Assembly: GCA_947396885.1 (NCBI GenBank)
Contig: OX377204.1
Location: 6,944,001 to 7,008,000 of the forward strand
Source of the DNA: Heligmosomoides polygyrus polygyrus
Lineage: Eukaryota; Nematoda; Chromadorea; Rhabditida; Heligmosomidae
Direction of reading: 5' to 3'
Length of the DNA: 64,000 bases
A program made the translations under genes and the position numbers. Below, piece by piece: positions 46,501 through 60,400 of the stretch. A model generated the notes under the pieces. That model ran no database searches and was not told where the DNA came from. It saw only the letters and a program-made list of their open reading frames with translations. Every line of letters begins with the position of its first letter. Position 1 is the first letter of the stretch.

Positions 46501-48445
46501 TACTGATTGCACTACAAAAGCTGCAAGCGAACTTGTCTGACTTACGTTTCGCAAGGACCTGATGGGAGCTGCTGGTGATACCTTTGAAAGGATCAAAAGA
46601 GATAGATGTTGCATGACAAAAACGGGAGGTACGAGGATTTTCTAACTACGGAAGCTCGAAGAGATTCGCAGGAGGCTATTCTGACACGCTAACGATGCTG
46701 GTGTTCCAACAACAAGTGCTAGTTCACGCCAAAACGAGCTTCACCTCACCTTCTGATGGCTTCTCTGAAGTAGGTGGAGCTGAAATCTTTGTAGATATGT
46801 AGGTACTCTCGTCAACATAATTTGCAGGTAAATTTGTTGTGAATTAGCCGTCTTCTTTAACTACAAATTTTACCGGGTCGAATTATCTAACCGTATGGCT
46901 GTAACCAACCATTGTTAAGCGAGTCCATGTGAGCGCGTGTGTCGCATATCATCTCCTTCTTGTCCTGCGTCGTCGCAGTGATCTTCCGAATTATCACCTG
47001 AATTGGTGTAATTTGAAAAAAGCTTGAATGAGTTCATCTTCTGGAGATTTAGGAGTTCGAGCAAGAGAGGTGAACTAAATGGTCTCTTCGTTATACTGCC
47101 ATTTTTTCGTAAAACCTCTCTTAACTCTTGTTATTTAGTGATGCAAAAAATGTTTTTGTCCTCAACCGCTCAAAAAAATCTTTTTCTGGTCCCAATTAGA
47201 GATCTATAGTTTTTCTGTGAGCAGTGAGTGAGCCACTGAAAAAACTTCTGCCAGAAATTCAAGGAAAAATGAGGCGAAACGAGTTCTCTTCTTTTCTTTT
47301 TCTCCTGGAACTAGAAAAAATAATCAGGCGTGAAAATAGAGATTTTCTCTTCAAAACTTTTTGTGCCCGACTATGCTTAAATTCTTGACAAATCAGTGTC
47401 GTGTCATTTCGACCGAATAAATAGATGTATTTGTAAGCTGTTACAACGATGTTTTGTTGCGATCAAAACTCCTTTCGCCAGGCGGGACTCGAACACGCAC
47501 CTCCCTCTGACCGGGTGGAGATGCTCTACGCCATTACACCACCGGCGCCGATCGATCGAACGCAACATCCACACCTCGTGGGACCCATCAAAACTGACCC
47601 GTATATCGGGATGAGCCGGCAGCTGACATCAGCATGGGACCAGTTAAGCGGATGGTCTTGATAGAAACAATTCAAATCAGTTTCTTTAAGCCTCAGTTGG
47701 CTGGTATCGAGGTTGTAAGCTGTCACAACGATGTTTTGTTGCGATCAAAACTTCTAGCGCTAGGCGGGACTCGAACCCGCATCTCCCTCTGACCGGGCGG
47801 GAATGCCCTACGCCATCACACCACCGGCCATTACACCAGACGTATTTGTATTCAACAGCAAGTCCGAAACTTTGTTAAAGCAAAAGGTTCTGTTCTGATA
47901 TTGACTTCAGGCATTATTGGTGAATGGTAAATTAATAAAAAATAGAGCTTCCAACTTCAAGCAACTCATTTGAAAAAAGTGCCGTGGGCTCAAAAAAGTC
48001 AATTATTAGAAAAAATACCTTCTCATGAAGCGATGTTAGTTAGAACACCCAATTTACGTGATAATGTTTTATTGAAATTTGATATTTTATAACGTCTTTG
48101 GCTAATAAACAATCCTCTTTTTTCTTCTCGAAATGGTAAAAATAGAACATAGATAGGTTAATAAGGAAAAGCCTTACAATATTCAGGGCGAAGAGTATCA
48201 CGAACGGTACCAACGTCTGTGTGATGGTCATTATATGGAAGTCGAAAAAGTAGTAGATAGCCGAGTGATGCGTCCATGCTCTGAAAACGCATTCCTTAGT
48301 TTCAACAATTCAACAAAATCAACTTTTTTAAAAATTTCTTAGCCAGTTACTCTATTTTCTCCTTCGGCGTGTATACCGTGTCTTAATAATAGCATTGGCA
48401 AGAATTTCTTCTTCTTCTTCTTCTTCTTCTTCTTCTTCTTCTTCT

Positions 48446-48479
<34 letters not shown>

Positions 48480-51400
48480 TTTCATCATCATCTCCAGCGT
48501 TTGTCCCGCTTAGCTGCGGTGCCCGCTTTCCTGGAGTGCTGGCGCCACTTTTTCCGATCAAATGCCTGATAAGGGTCCATCCTCAAGTCCTGATGCAGCT
48601 TATCAAGCCAGCGTTAATTCTGTCGCCCTCGTGACCGCCTACCGGGCACGTTAAGGTTAAGACCAGTCTTTTGAACAATGTCACCTTTGGCGAGAAGAAC
48701 GTAACCGTAGCAAGTCAGACGAGCTTCGCGCAGCTTCTCAACTATCGGGGCGACACAGAACCTCTGTCGTATGGTGTCGTTGCGAACATGGTCCAAACGC
48801 GCAAGTTCGGCCGTCCACCGCAGCATCTTCGTTTCCATTAGGCCCGTTTATACCTCAACGCTGAGCGACGCGACGCCACGTATTGTGGCCGTATTGATCG
48901 AGCGACGTGATCGATCAATTTGGCCACAATGCGTGGCGTCGCGTCGCTCGGCATCAAAGTATAAACGGGGCCTTACGCTAAGGCGCCTTTCAATTTCTTT
49001 AGTCACGTTCCAGCACTCGGCTCCGTAAATAGCTACTGGTCGAACGATCATGGCATGATATGGCATCCATAACGACGATGAAGAGCAGTGGGGAGAGTGC
49101 GGACCCTTGATGTGGTCCGACAGAGACGAGAAACCCCATCGACCTGCTCGCGCTTGCATTCTACTCCTCGGACAAGAGAGAGTAGCCGCACCCACTAAAT
49201 AAGCTCTTCGGGAACGCTATGCTGTCTTAAAGCGTACCATATCACTTCACGCCGAACACGACCGAAGGCCTTCTCCCAGTCGAGGAAGGCAAGATGCACC
49301 GGCTTCTGTTTCTCGAGGTGCCTTTCTATTATATAAGAAGACGAATGGCATATATGGCATCGATACTGCCACACCCAGGTACGAAGCCACAATGGTTGGT
49401 AGAAAGCTGGACGACGTCACGAATGCGTCCATCAGCAATTCGCTCAAAGATCTTCACGCTATGCGAAAGCAAACGTATTGGACGGTAGCTTGTAAATAGC
49501 ATTGGCATAAATGAATCAAAATAAAAGTATAATTTTTGTGTGTCGAACTCGTCTATGGAGACAATTTTCTGAGATGTCTGACAGTGGCTTCCCCGATATA
49601 ACGTCTCGATGCCCAAACCACATAAGGAAGCTCTGCTAAGTGTTTCTATGCAGTGCGGCCAGTGAAGCGTCGCTGCTTTATTTTCGGTCTCGGCCAGCTT
49701 AAAGGGAGCCGAACCTTCCCGCAACATGCGTTTTACCTATCCGTACACAACAAGGAGCTAATGCTTTCGTCAAGGCTGTCAGCTTCTGCAGAAATCTCAC
49801 TCCTGCTGTAAAGGTCACCTGCGCATAGGTGTGGCTACTTCACGTGACGGAAATTAGCTGGTACTAGATCTACCCAAGAATGAGACGCATTCTTGTATGC
49901 ATCATACTAGCTTGATAATCATAATTATTGAAACATCTCTTAAGAGACCCGCCTATCATTGCATTAACAAAGCGGAGTTACTAGGCTACTTTAATAAGTT
50001 TATTTTTCGACGCAGTTGGTAATTTTTCCGGCTGGGAAATATGGTGTTTTACATTCAGCACCGTCTGAAGAAGTTCACATCGGTTCAACTGACCTAGGCT
50101 GTGTGGTCATAGTGCGGAAGAAGTCGTCACACTGAGGATACACGGCCACCTCCATGGCGAACGCGGTCGGTAGACGCAGAGCGACGCAGACCAACAGCGA
50201 AATGATGGCCGTGAAGTAGCGACCGGACTTCGACAGTGTCGCCAACAAGAAGCGGCTCCTTCTGGAAACAGATTAAGCTTGAATTCGTCAAATTCACTCC
50301 ATCATAAAAGATTCTGCCAAGGTGTTCCGCTGACCACTCTGCTTTTTGTTCTACTATCATATTGGGCATGGCTGCGAGGTTGGAGGGCGTGTCGGCTGCC
50401 CCCAAATCGAGGGTTCTCCGTACGGGGACTACCGAAGCTAAGAAGCAGGTGGACAAGCAGGTGCTCAGCACTAGATTACTGTCATGGTGAAAATACCCTG
50501 CTAACTCGGCTCCTCGCATTCGAAAAAGAAAGAGGTTTACGTACATAGTCTGTAAGGTATCCTACCTGTAAGGTAGGATACCTTACAGACTACGTAAACC
50601 TAGAAGAATACGGGTTCCATGCGCAACCCCAGACCTCTTTATTTAGTAGAAAAATAACGAATTCAAATCAAGGCCAATAAAGGGATCTGCAAAAATTTAG
50701 GGAAGAGTTCGCTTCCTAGAATCATACAGGTAACTCCCCTCCCCTGCCCCCAATGGATCGTATTTGATGTTTGACTACCTTATTGTTGACGAAGGTCAGA
50801 AATAAGTCCTTGAAGCAAGCTAGTAGTTTGAAGAAAAACTTGAAATTCGATAAATTTACAAACAAAGAACAATACAAACAACAATTTATGAACAAAAATG
50901 TTTTGAAAATGTGTTCTGCGCTGATAAGTAACGTCTTCCTACCCACACGAGCCGCAACTCCAAATGACGGGTCGTTCAATTCATCGGTTCAAAGACTGGA
51001 CAATTTGGAATTTAAAGTTGTCCTTAGTCCTTAGACATCTTAATATTGGCTTAATCTCCAGGTGAGAGACAGGACTTACGCAAGTGAGAGAAGGCCTCCG
51101 GAGTTCCGAGCTTCGCCGACGTTCGAAGATCAGAGACGCTGTCGCGTGGGCCAAGTTGTCAAAAATTAGGTGGACCGGCCACGTAATGCGCTTCGCAGAC
51201 ACCCGCTGGACGAGAGCAGTTACAAACTGGAATCCGCGGGATGTCAAGAGAACACCGGGACGCCCACCAACGCGTTGGTTGGACTTCTTCGTGGAAGCTC
51301 TGAACGGACGTTATGACGCTCTTCGTGTCCCTCGAGTGAGGAGGATCCATTGGACCACTCTGGCACGCGACAGGGACGAATGGAGACGCTGCTGGCGCCC

Positions 51401-54400
51401 GCTCGAGCAAGTCGATGATCAACGGGGCGACAGGTGATACAGGTGATTTTTTTGTATTTATTTTCTGGGATTTCTAAGTACGTTACTCTTACGTAATTTA
51501 AGTAGAAAATGTACCCCAACAGTTGATGCGCTCTAAGGAACTGTAAAATTGTGAAGGCAATTTTCGTTTATTGATGATAGCTGTCGATTCACCGTCTCGC
51601 CTGAGCTTCCATATTAGCCTTATCACACCCCTGCATCAGTAACGCTTGAACGGTCATGGCAAGGAACGACCCCTGGTGAAAAATTCGTGGAATCAACACG
51701 AGGTGGAATCCCTTGAACAGAAAAAACCGCTAACTCGCGCTTCATTAACTGGTGCACGTCTGTTGCTTCCAACACAAACAATTGAATTTACGATCGACGC
51801 TGTTAAACAGCCACTGGCGCCCACGATTAATCAAATCGTAGTACACACGGATCGAGAGCGGAAGGTTGTGACAACACTGTGTCAGCTCGCTGAATGATCG
51901 GATCGGACTTCAGAGCGGCTTCCCACGTCCTAGCCAACGCAGCTCAGACAAAAACAGCACCTGGTAGAGTACCAGGAAATGACTGGGTTGTTGTGGGTCG
52001 GGCAGAATTCCGATGAACTTTGAGGACAGCGTCATCTATTCAGAATCGACCAGGTGGTGTCTGTTTTGACCGCGGAGCGTCAAACTTTGGCTTGTAGATC
52101 CACATTACAGAGCAAGAGAAGAAGCGTTTACGACGATTCTCGAAAATGAAGCACTTTGTTCGACTTCAATGGACTGCAAGCGCTGAATGGGTCTACAGGG
52201 TGCGCCAAAAGTCCGTGGACTCTTCTGTTTCGGGCTCATTATATAGGATGATGCGCTTGACTCAACCAAATTTCGGTATTGTTGCTGTGTGTATTGCTGC
52301 CCTACTGTCACCCTCTCAGATACCAATTTCTCATGCCTGAATGCTCTTTTGTTAAAGATGGCTGATGCAAAAAGTTCGCGCACTGCCATGGAGAGACGCT
52401 TTGGCGCCGCACGCCACCGACGGATTCTTTTCACTGATGAGTCCGTCTTCACTATCGAACAAATTTTCAACCATCTAAACAACAGAATTTTGCTAGAGAT
52501 TCTTCCTCAGGCATCTGTGCATTTTAAAAATGGCGACTGAACTTAGCAACAGGATTCTTCGTCCGCTCATAAGGCTAAAGTGGCACAGAAGTGGTGCACC
52601 GACAATTTTCCGGATTTCAGTTCAGCCGAAGAGTGGACATCCGATGGACTACACAATCTGGTCCGCATTGAAGAGTAAGGTCTGTGCAACATCCCGCAAG
52701 GACACTGCTTCACTTCAAAGAACCCTGAAGAAGGCCTTGGAGGAGATTTATGAAGACGGCCGAGTGCCATGCGTTCCTCAAGTGATTGAAGGCGTTTATT
52801 CGTGCCAAAGGATGCCATTTCGAAACTTAACTGCTTCTTTATATGTGTTTGGTCAATAATTATAAATTTTATAAATTTCACCTGATTTGCTTTAAAACAG
52901 CCGTTTGGGCGGTCAATTACATGTGTCCAAGAACCTTCGGCGCACCCTGTAGTGTCTAAGTGGTCCATAGAAACGACAATGCTCAGTAATACACCCAGGC
53001 AAAGCAAAAAATCCTTCCCTTGCACTCTTCAGTGAGCAGTAGAGCTTCTTTTCAAGGTCTTTTCGTATCTTTTTAAGGCGACTTAAGGCGAGCGTAGTCG
53101 GAAGAGTTGCGTGCTGCGTTTCGTAGTATCTCCCACCTAGACCAACCAAGCGTTCCATCCCTCCGGGGTCGGTGAATTGGTACCAGACTTGTCTGGGAAG
53201 GATAAAGCACAAACTTCCTCATCGGCATTCAATGATTCATCCGCTGGCCAATGCAAGTCTTTGCACATATCAAATACCGATTCAATTCGCCTCCACGACA
53301 TTCAGAAGAAGTGGAAAGCATGGCGCATGGCTAGAAGGATTGAGTAGCGCCGCCGTTTATCTCTTATTTAATTCTCCATGTCAGCTTAAAACGAACACTA
53401 AACGATTTCACATGCAAAGATACAGAGTACGTCTGAATCATAGGAGACAATATACAGGGTGCGCCAAAATTATGGCGACAAGGTTTTCACTTCGCCAAGA
53501 GAGAAAATGCGGTACTTTCGAGAAACCAACTATAAGATAATGTTTATGAGTCTATTGTAAACTATACGCAACATTGAGATTCGAAGATATCTCCATCAGC
53601 ATCGATATAGACTTTGAGACGCTTCGGGAAGGCATCGATGGCGGCACGCAAGTAAGGCGCGTTGAGCTCATCCCACGCCTTTCTTCAAGGATCCACGGGG
53701 CGGTGAGGTTTCCCGCAGGCTTTGGCTTCCAGAGCTGGCCAGACCGTGTAATCCATCGGATTCAAATCCGGAGAGTTGACTGGCCACTCGCGGAAGCTGA
53801 TGAATGGCAGAAAGTTGTCTTTGCACCAGTCTTGCAGCCTTCTTGCTCTGTGAGCTGGAACTCCTTCCTGTTTGAAGGTCTAGGAGGGCGCACGTGGGTC
53901 TTCTTGTAGGCCTTAAGTCCCAGTTTACGGAAGATTCTTCTCAACGACGTCTCCATGATGTACATTTTCCCGACAACCGGCGGACCGAGTGCGCTGGCTT
54001 CCTGCGAATTCGTTCACGTACCTTCCTAAAGTTGTCCGTAGTTGTAACAGATAAGTGTCTTTCCCGTCCGGATCTATCATCCTCGGTTCCCAGGTCTTTT
54101 TAGCGTCTGATGGACCTATTCATGATACTCTGATGAACTCCAAGACGGTGGTGAATGTCGCGTGCCGAGAAGCCTTGACGGTAAAGCTCAATGATTTAAG
54201 AACGGTGGCACGAACGCTTCACTATCTTGAAAAACGACTTATTGTTATGTTTGACTGAGGTAAGCATAAACTAACTGACTCAATAAAAACAATAAGAGCA
54301 CGAAAAAAAGCGGACGCTCCGAATAAAAGGTCAAATTGTTTGCGCATGTGCTGTCGCCATAATTTTGGCGCACCCTGTAGAACTTTCTAGAGCTTTCTAG

Positions 54401-57400
54401 AACTCGATCCAGACCCAATGAAACGAACATTTCTAGTGCTCGAGCTGTGTCTGTTTGTATCAGAATATGTCTTCTAAATAGAAACGTCGTGCAACGAGCG
54501 CTCATATACAGAAGACGTGGCACTGACGTCATGTATGAATTCAGAAGACGAGTCACAAACGTCGCGCCAGATCAAGAAAAATTGCTGCAAATGTCATCTA
54601 CTATCCACATAATGAGCTCTAACGCGTAAGTATAATATTTATGTTTATATGCCGCAGGAAGGAGGAAAGCATCGCTGCCACAGGAATCAGTCGAATAATG
54701 AATTTGCCACAGGACAGTAAGCAATATCGATTGATTTTATATATTTTTCTGCAGAATGGAGGACTCGTGTAGCGCAGTCGGAGAAGGCGCCAACTGTCGC
54801 GTGCACCCGATACCAGGTTCCTGGTTCGGATTTCCCGCCTAGGCCAACCAAGCCTTCCATATCTTCGGGATCGGCTAATTGGTACCAGACTTGTCTGGGA
54901 AGGATAGAGCGCTGACTTGTTCATCGGCTGGCCACAGCAAGTCATTGTATGGCCAAATACGCATTCAAATCGTCTCGACGATATCACGTAGAAGTAGAAT
55001 GCGTGGGGCATCCCGAAAGGGATTGAGTAACACCGTCCTTTATCCTTTATCCTTTATTCGGCAGAATGGACACTTCGGCGTGAGTCTTACGACCCTATAT
55101 ATTAGGTTGGAAAAAAGTCTTTTCATTTTTTTCAAAGATTTATTACTTCACAACTACAAAGTCAAATCAATTGAGATAAACTCTATTTTGTTCTACTACA
55201 CTTCTTCAAAGACGTGGTAATTTTTCTAATTCCTCTCGCGTAAAAGACTGCAGTTCTGAAGTCGAATCACCGCTGAATCCAATTTTTGAGGTCTTCATTC
55301 GTTTCGAAATATTTCTCTCCAATTTCTTGCTTGAGAGCACGGAAGAGGTGGTAGTCGGTAGGGGCGAGGTCAGGGCTATACGGTGGATGTGGCATTACCT
55401 CCCAGCAAAGCTCCTTTATTGTTTTTCTTGTGAGTCTTGCAACATGTGGCTTTGCATCGTCATGCAGGATCATCACCTTTGACGTCTCCGGCCTCTTTTC
55501 TTGGAAAGCTGCGGCGACTTTGTGGAGTTGGCCATTGTATGTGGCAGCAGTAAGTGTCTCTCCACTTCTGGGAGTTTGCCGATAAATCACTCCTCTGATA
55601 TCCACCAAACACTCAAGAGAATCTTCCGTTCGTGAACATTGGGCTTGAGATCAGACTTAGGGCTCTCTCCCTTTTGTACCCATTGCCTTTTCCTCGGAAG
55701 TTGGCACACAGAATCCAGGACTCTTCGCCTGTCACAATCCGCGGAAGAAACGATTTTCTTCCTTATCTGGACAGAAGAGAAGCAGCGATGGAGAGCCGTC
55801 GACCTTTCTGAGTGTCTGACAGGGCATGTGGAATCCAAGCTCCAAATTTCCATGAAAGCCAAGATTCTTCAGATGGATTCCCACGATCCTATGAGACACT
55901 TCGAGCTTCTCTGCCAGCTGACGTGTCGTCTGCCAACTACCGGTACGAAGAAGATGGTGTAGTTCACTGTCGTCCAATCCAGTTGGCCTTCCTGACCATG
56001 CTTTGCCCTCAGTGAATAATTTCCCTTTAAAGACTTTCCGAACCACTCATAACAGGCGCGATGAGTAGTAGATCCCAAGCCATATATGTGGTTAATTTGG
56101 TCTGCTGCCTGACGCGCTGCAGATTCTTTAATGAATTCTTGAAGAATGCCGTGCTGAAAACGGCCATGAGGTAGATCTGGCATTGAGTACGGAAGATTGG
56201 ATGGATAACGAATTACAAGAAGAGTCTTAACCTGTGTCTGCGTGCGAACGGTAGACAAGTGTGATAGGATTACGAAATCAGCAATCAACGTTGGCTAGTG
56301 CGTTTACAAGGGGAAGGGTAAAAAAAATTTCGAGGTGTGAAGAGACTTTTTTCCAACCTAATATGTAATGGGCCAGCAAGCGGCCGTCTGCGCCAAATAG
56401 AGGCGTGGACAGAAATCCAAGTATAAACAGCAAGTATGCGAAAGAGGATGGGCAGGCTTCATAGGAACATTTTTGAAGCACGCGCCCTACCACATTCACA
56501 AATGGAAGAAGGCTTTCGGAGTTCCAAGCCACATGGACGTTCCAGGATCAGAGACGCTATCACATATACTGTCGTCGAAAATTGGGTGGGCCGATCCCAC
56601 AGCATGCGCTTTGATGACAGCTGCTAGACGATAACCGTGACTGACAGGATTCCACGAAAATCAAAAGATCACAAAACCACGTTGATCGGATTGCGATGTG
56701 AGGTGCCTGTGAGGAACTGTGATACTGTTTGAGCTAGTAGCGCGTACTGAGCCACATTGGCACAGGACAGGGACTAGCGCGGATTCCGCTGGCGCCGATT
56801 GGGCAAATCGACAACAGATAGTTTGGTCCTACGGCGGCTAAAAACCCGTTCTTCATTTAATGTCCTAGCTATCAGTTGCTGAAGCACTATTGCTGCAGAG
56901 TTCCTAGCTTCGCAAACGTTCTACTTCTATTTTCGAATCAGTATTTGCAACCGATTTTAGTATAAGTCGCGAAGACGGGCAGCAGTGGGATATGGGAACG
57001 CCCCATCCAATCGGACCGAACTGAATGGGCTGGCCATTCAGAGAGACCGTGTACAGTCATTATCCTGACCGGCTAGCATGTGATCGGTCTGAGCTGTGCT
57101 CGGTTATTATTGGCTGGAGCGCTCCCACCTGCCAATGCTGCTCACCTTCGCGACATGTACCCCTATTATTTTTCGCGCCTCTGGTATGTCAGCTCTATTG
57201 TCACTGCAATATATCATCCTCTATCCTCATCCTTGGCATAGGTTTCAAAGTGAAATATTTCATTAGGCATTGTTAAACATGTTTGTCAGTTTGCACTAAA
57301 GGAGACCGCCATGCACTTTGAGGACAGAAACGCCCGTCAGAGTTTCAAATGATGCCATCAAGACAGTAAAGCGGCTATTTTTGAAGACCATTTTGATGCA

Positions 57401-60400
57401 TTTGATGGATTGCGTTGTTCGACAGACGCTAACAGGTGTCTTTTTGTTGCTTTTTGTAGTTCATCAACGGTTAAAGGCGAACGATATATGTATAGTACGC
57501 ACAAGCAGGTCTCAAAACCAGCACAACTTAAAACGTAAGGGCAAAGAATGATGGACGACTGTGTACCTATGTGAGATGCATTTTATGCTTCTAAATGGAG
57601 TAAACAGTTAATATATAGTAAAAAATAAAGGATAAAGGACGCGTTACTCATCCCTTTTTGGGGTGCGCCACACATTCTGCTCATACGGGATGTAGTGGAG
57701 GCGACTTGAATGCGTATTTGGCCATACAATGACTTGCGGTGGCCAGCCGATGAACAATTTATCCTTTCCATACAAGTCTGGTACCAATTCTCCGACTCGG
57801 AAGGGATGGAAGGCTTAGTTGGCCTGGGCGGGAAATCCGAACCAGAAACATGGTATCGGGGACAGGCGACAGTCTGTGCCTCCTCCCACTGCGCTACACG
57901 CGCCCATAGTACATTTAGTATTTTATTTAATTTTTAATATATTTTTTCGCCAAGCATAAATGAAATGTTACAGTTTTTCCATTTCTTAAAATTGACCAAT
58001 TTGGAAAAATTGTGACCATTTAAGTTTATAAACCAATTTGAATCGAGATCTTGGTCCGACTCAATAGCAGGTTGTCCGGAAAATTCTCAGCGTTTTGAGT
58101 GCTTCACTTTGAACTACCATAACTTTCTCAAATCTTATCGAGTTTAGTCGAAATAAGCACAGTTCGAATCAGCACACTTTTGCCAACGGGCCACCAGTCG
58201 GCTTGTTCCATCGGCGAAAAATTGGGTGGTCAAGATTCGACAGAATCCACGGAAGCTGTCTTGGCTTGGTCTTGATTGGTGAAGGTTTTACCAGCGAGCA
58301 AGTTCTAAAAGTGCTTGAAAGGGGGTATTCGGTTGGTTAGAGGTCTGGAGAATAGGCGGGTAAGGCAGAACTTCAACCCTTACTTCGTTAAATTTTCGAA
58401 TAGTGATTTGTGAAAGGGGTGGGCGGGCGTATTGTGCAAAAGAATCGGATCTCTTCTCTTGATCAATGCTGGCCGAAGTTGATGCAATTTTCGGTTCATT
58501 TCGTCCCATTCTCCTTACAGTAGGACTCCGCTGTGATCGCTTGGCCTGGTGCCAAAAAGTTGTAATGGATCACACCAGCCGCGGACCACCACACAGTGAC
58601 CATTACCTTTTTTGGTGGAGGTTCGCCTTTGGAAAACGCCTAGGAGGTTCGTCGGCGTCCAAACACTGTACGGAATGTTTCCTGTTATCATCAGAATCTA
58701 CTTTTCATCACAAGTGATGACTCGATCCAAAAGCGGGTCAGTTTTGTTGCGTGAAAGTAGAGAAGAACAAATCTCGAAACGTGACAGTTTTGCCCCTTAT
58801 TCAGCTTGTGGGGCACCCACTTTTCGAGCTTTTTCACCTTCCCAATAAGTTTCGAACCATCCAAAACAGCACTTTTACTGGCGTATAGCTCTTCCGCAAT
58901 CCAGCGAATGTTTGGGATGGTTCAGCTTCCACAAATTCCTTCAACTCCTCGTCCAGGATTGCTCTAGGTCAACCGCTACGGGATCATCTTCGAGGTTGAA
59001 ATCTCCGGTCCGAAGTTTACTGAACCACTGGCGCACAGTGCTTTCTCCAACACTATTAGCCACCACACTTGATTGATTTGGCGAGCTGTCTCGGCTGCGG
59101 ATTGTCCCAATTTGAAACCAAAATGAAATATCGCTCATAATTGCCCCCTCGACATACCTAAATAAGCCCTTGAAGAACAAATTATAAACAATGAATTATT
59201 TAGCCAGATAGAGCGAAAAATTATGTATAGGAAGTAGCGTTAATGCGCAATGCAATTGAATTTTTACTCAGGAAGAGACGAATGAAAAATAGTAACACAA
59301 AAAGCTGAAAACTTTCCAGACAACCTAATAGCGGGTTCAGTGCAACCCTCTGGTAGAAGGAGTTTCAATCTGGAAACCAGTCATTTCAGAGTAAGGCTCC
59401 GAAGGCTTTGTTTGAAGCTGTACGCAATTTCTCAATGACAGCGTTTCCAACGATGCGGCAGAAGCCCCTCTTCTATTATCGCACTGGAGCATGCATGGCA
59501 GGCATAACTTCTGACGTTTCCGTCAAGGAAGTTGAAATGAATGATTTTTTATTTAATTTGGAGGACCTTAATCACAAAATAATACAGTCATTAATGAAAT
59601 CACGATAATGTGATCTAGGTATTCTAACGCTTTTTTCAGCTTAATCCTCATCTAAACAAAGCGAAAACACTGAAAACACAGCGAAAAAACAGCGAAAACA
59701 CTCTGTTCCCGCCTAGGACTATCAAGAGTCATCTGACCCCGGTGTCGAAACGTTGGCATCGAAATTTCTGGGAGGAACTGAACAGTGGCTTATTTGCCGA
59801 CAAGGCAGATTACTGAATGAGCGAAATACGCGCTCAAGCTGTTCACTCAAATTCTTTTCAGAGTGTAATGTGTGGCGCATCCCACAAAAAGATTCATGGT
59901 CCTAGTAGCGAATGTGAGCAGCACTGAGAGGCGAAGAACGCGCCAACCAATCACTGACAATCAGGCACGCTCCAGCCAATCAGAGTGGTGACCGCCCTAC
60001 ACGTTCTCTCTGACTAGCATTTACATCGATGCCGCCTGATTGGCGTTTCGCTTTAACAACTCCCAATGCTGCGCACATTTGCGACATGCACCAGCTTGAT
60101 TGACGCCAACGCTTATTCTTTTATCGTTTATCCACTCTAATTGAGAGAAACCATAGCCATTCAAGGCAGATTAGTGGCTTGCTGTATCTCGCTCTTGCTC
60201 GGTTAATTTTCTTCGTCGAATTGACCGATACACTTTTATTAGTGCCTTATTTATTATTTCTTTCCTGCTCATGGTTGCTTTTCATTTTTGCCTATGTTTT
60301 TTGAGCACCTTTATAACGTAGAAGTAAACAAGTATAGCTACAACGAGGATCATCCTTCCTGTTCGTCTCGTTCCATTGGGCCCTTTTGGCAAATGACAAG

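Noticed and set aside
47449..47560. Functional tRNA gene on minus
   Set aside because: Acceptor and T arm pair, but the anticodon loop has 11 nt, and several equal copies sit in repeats.
48352..48634. Poly-Ser and poly-Glu proteins
   Set aside because: Translations of a (TTC)n microsatellite at the LINE 3' end.
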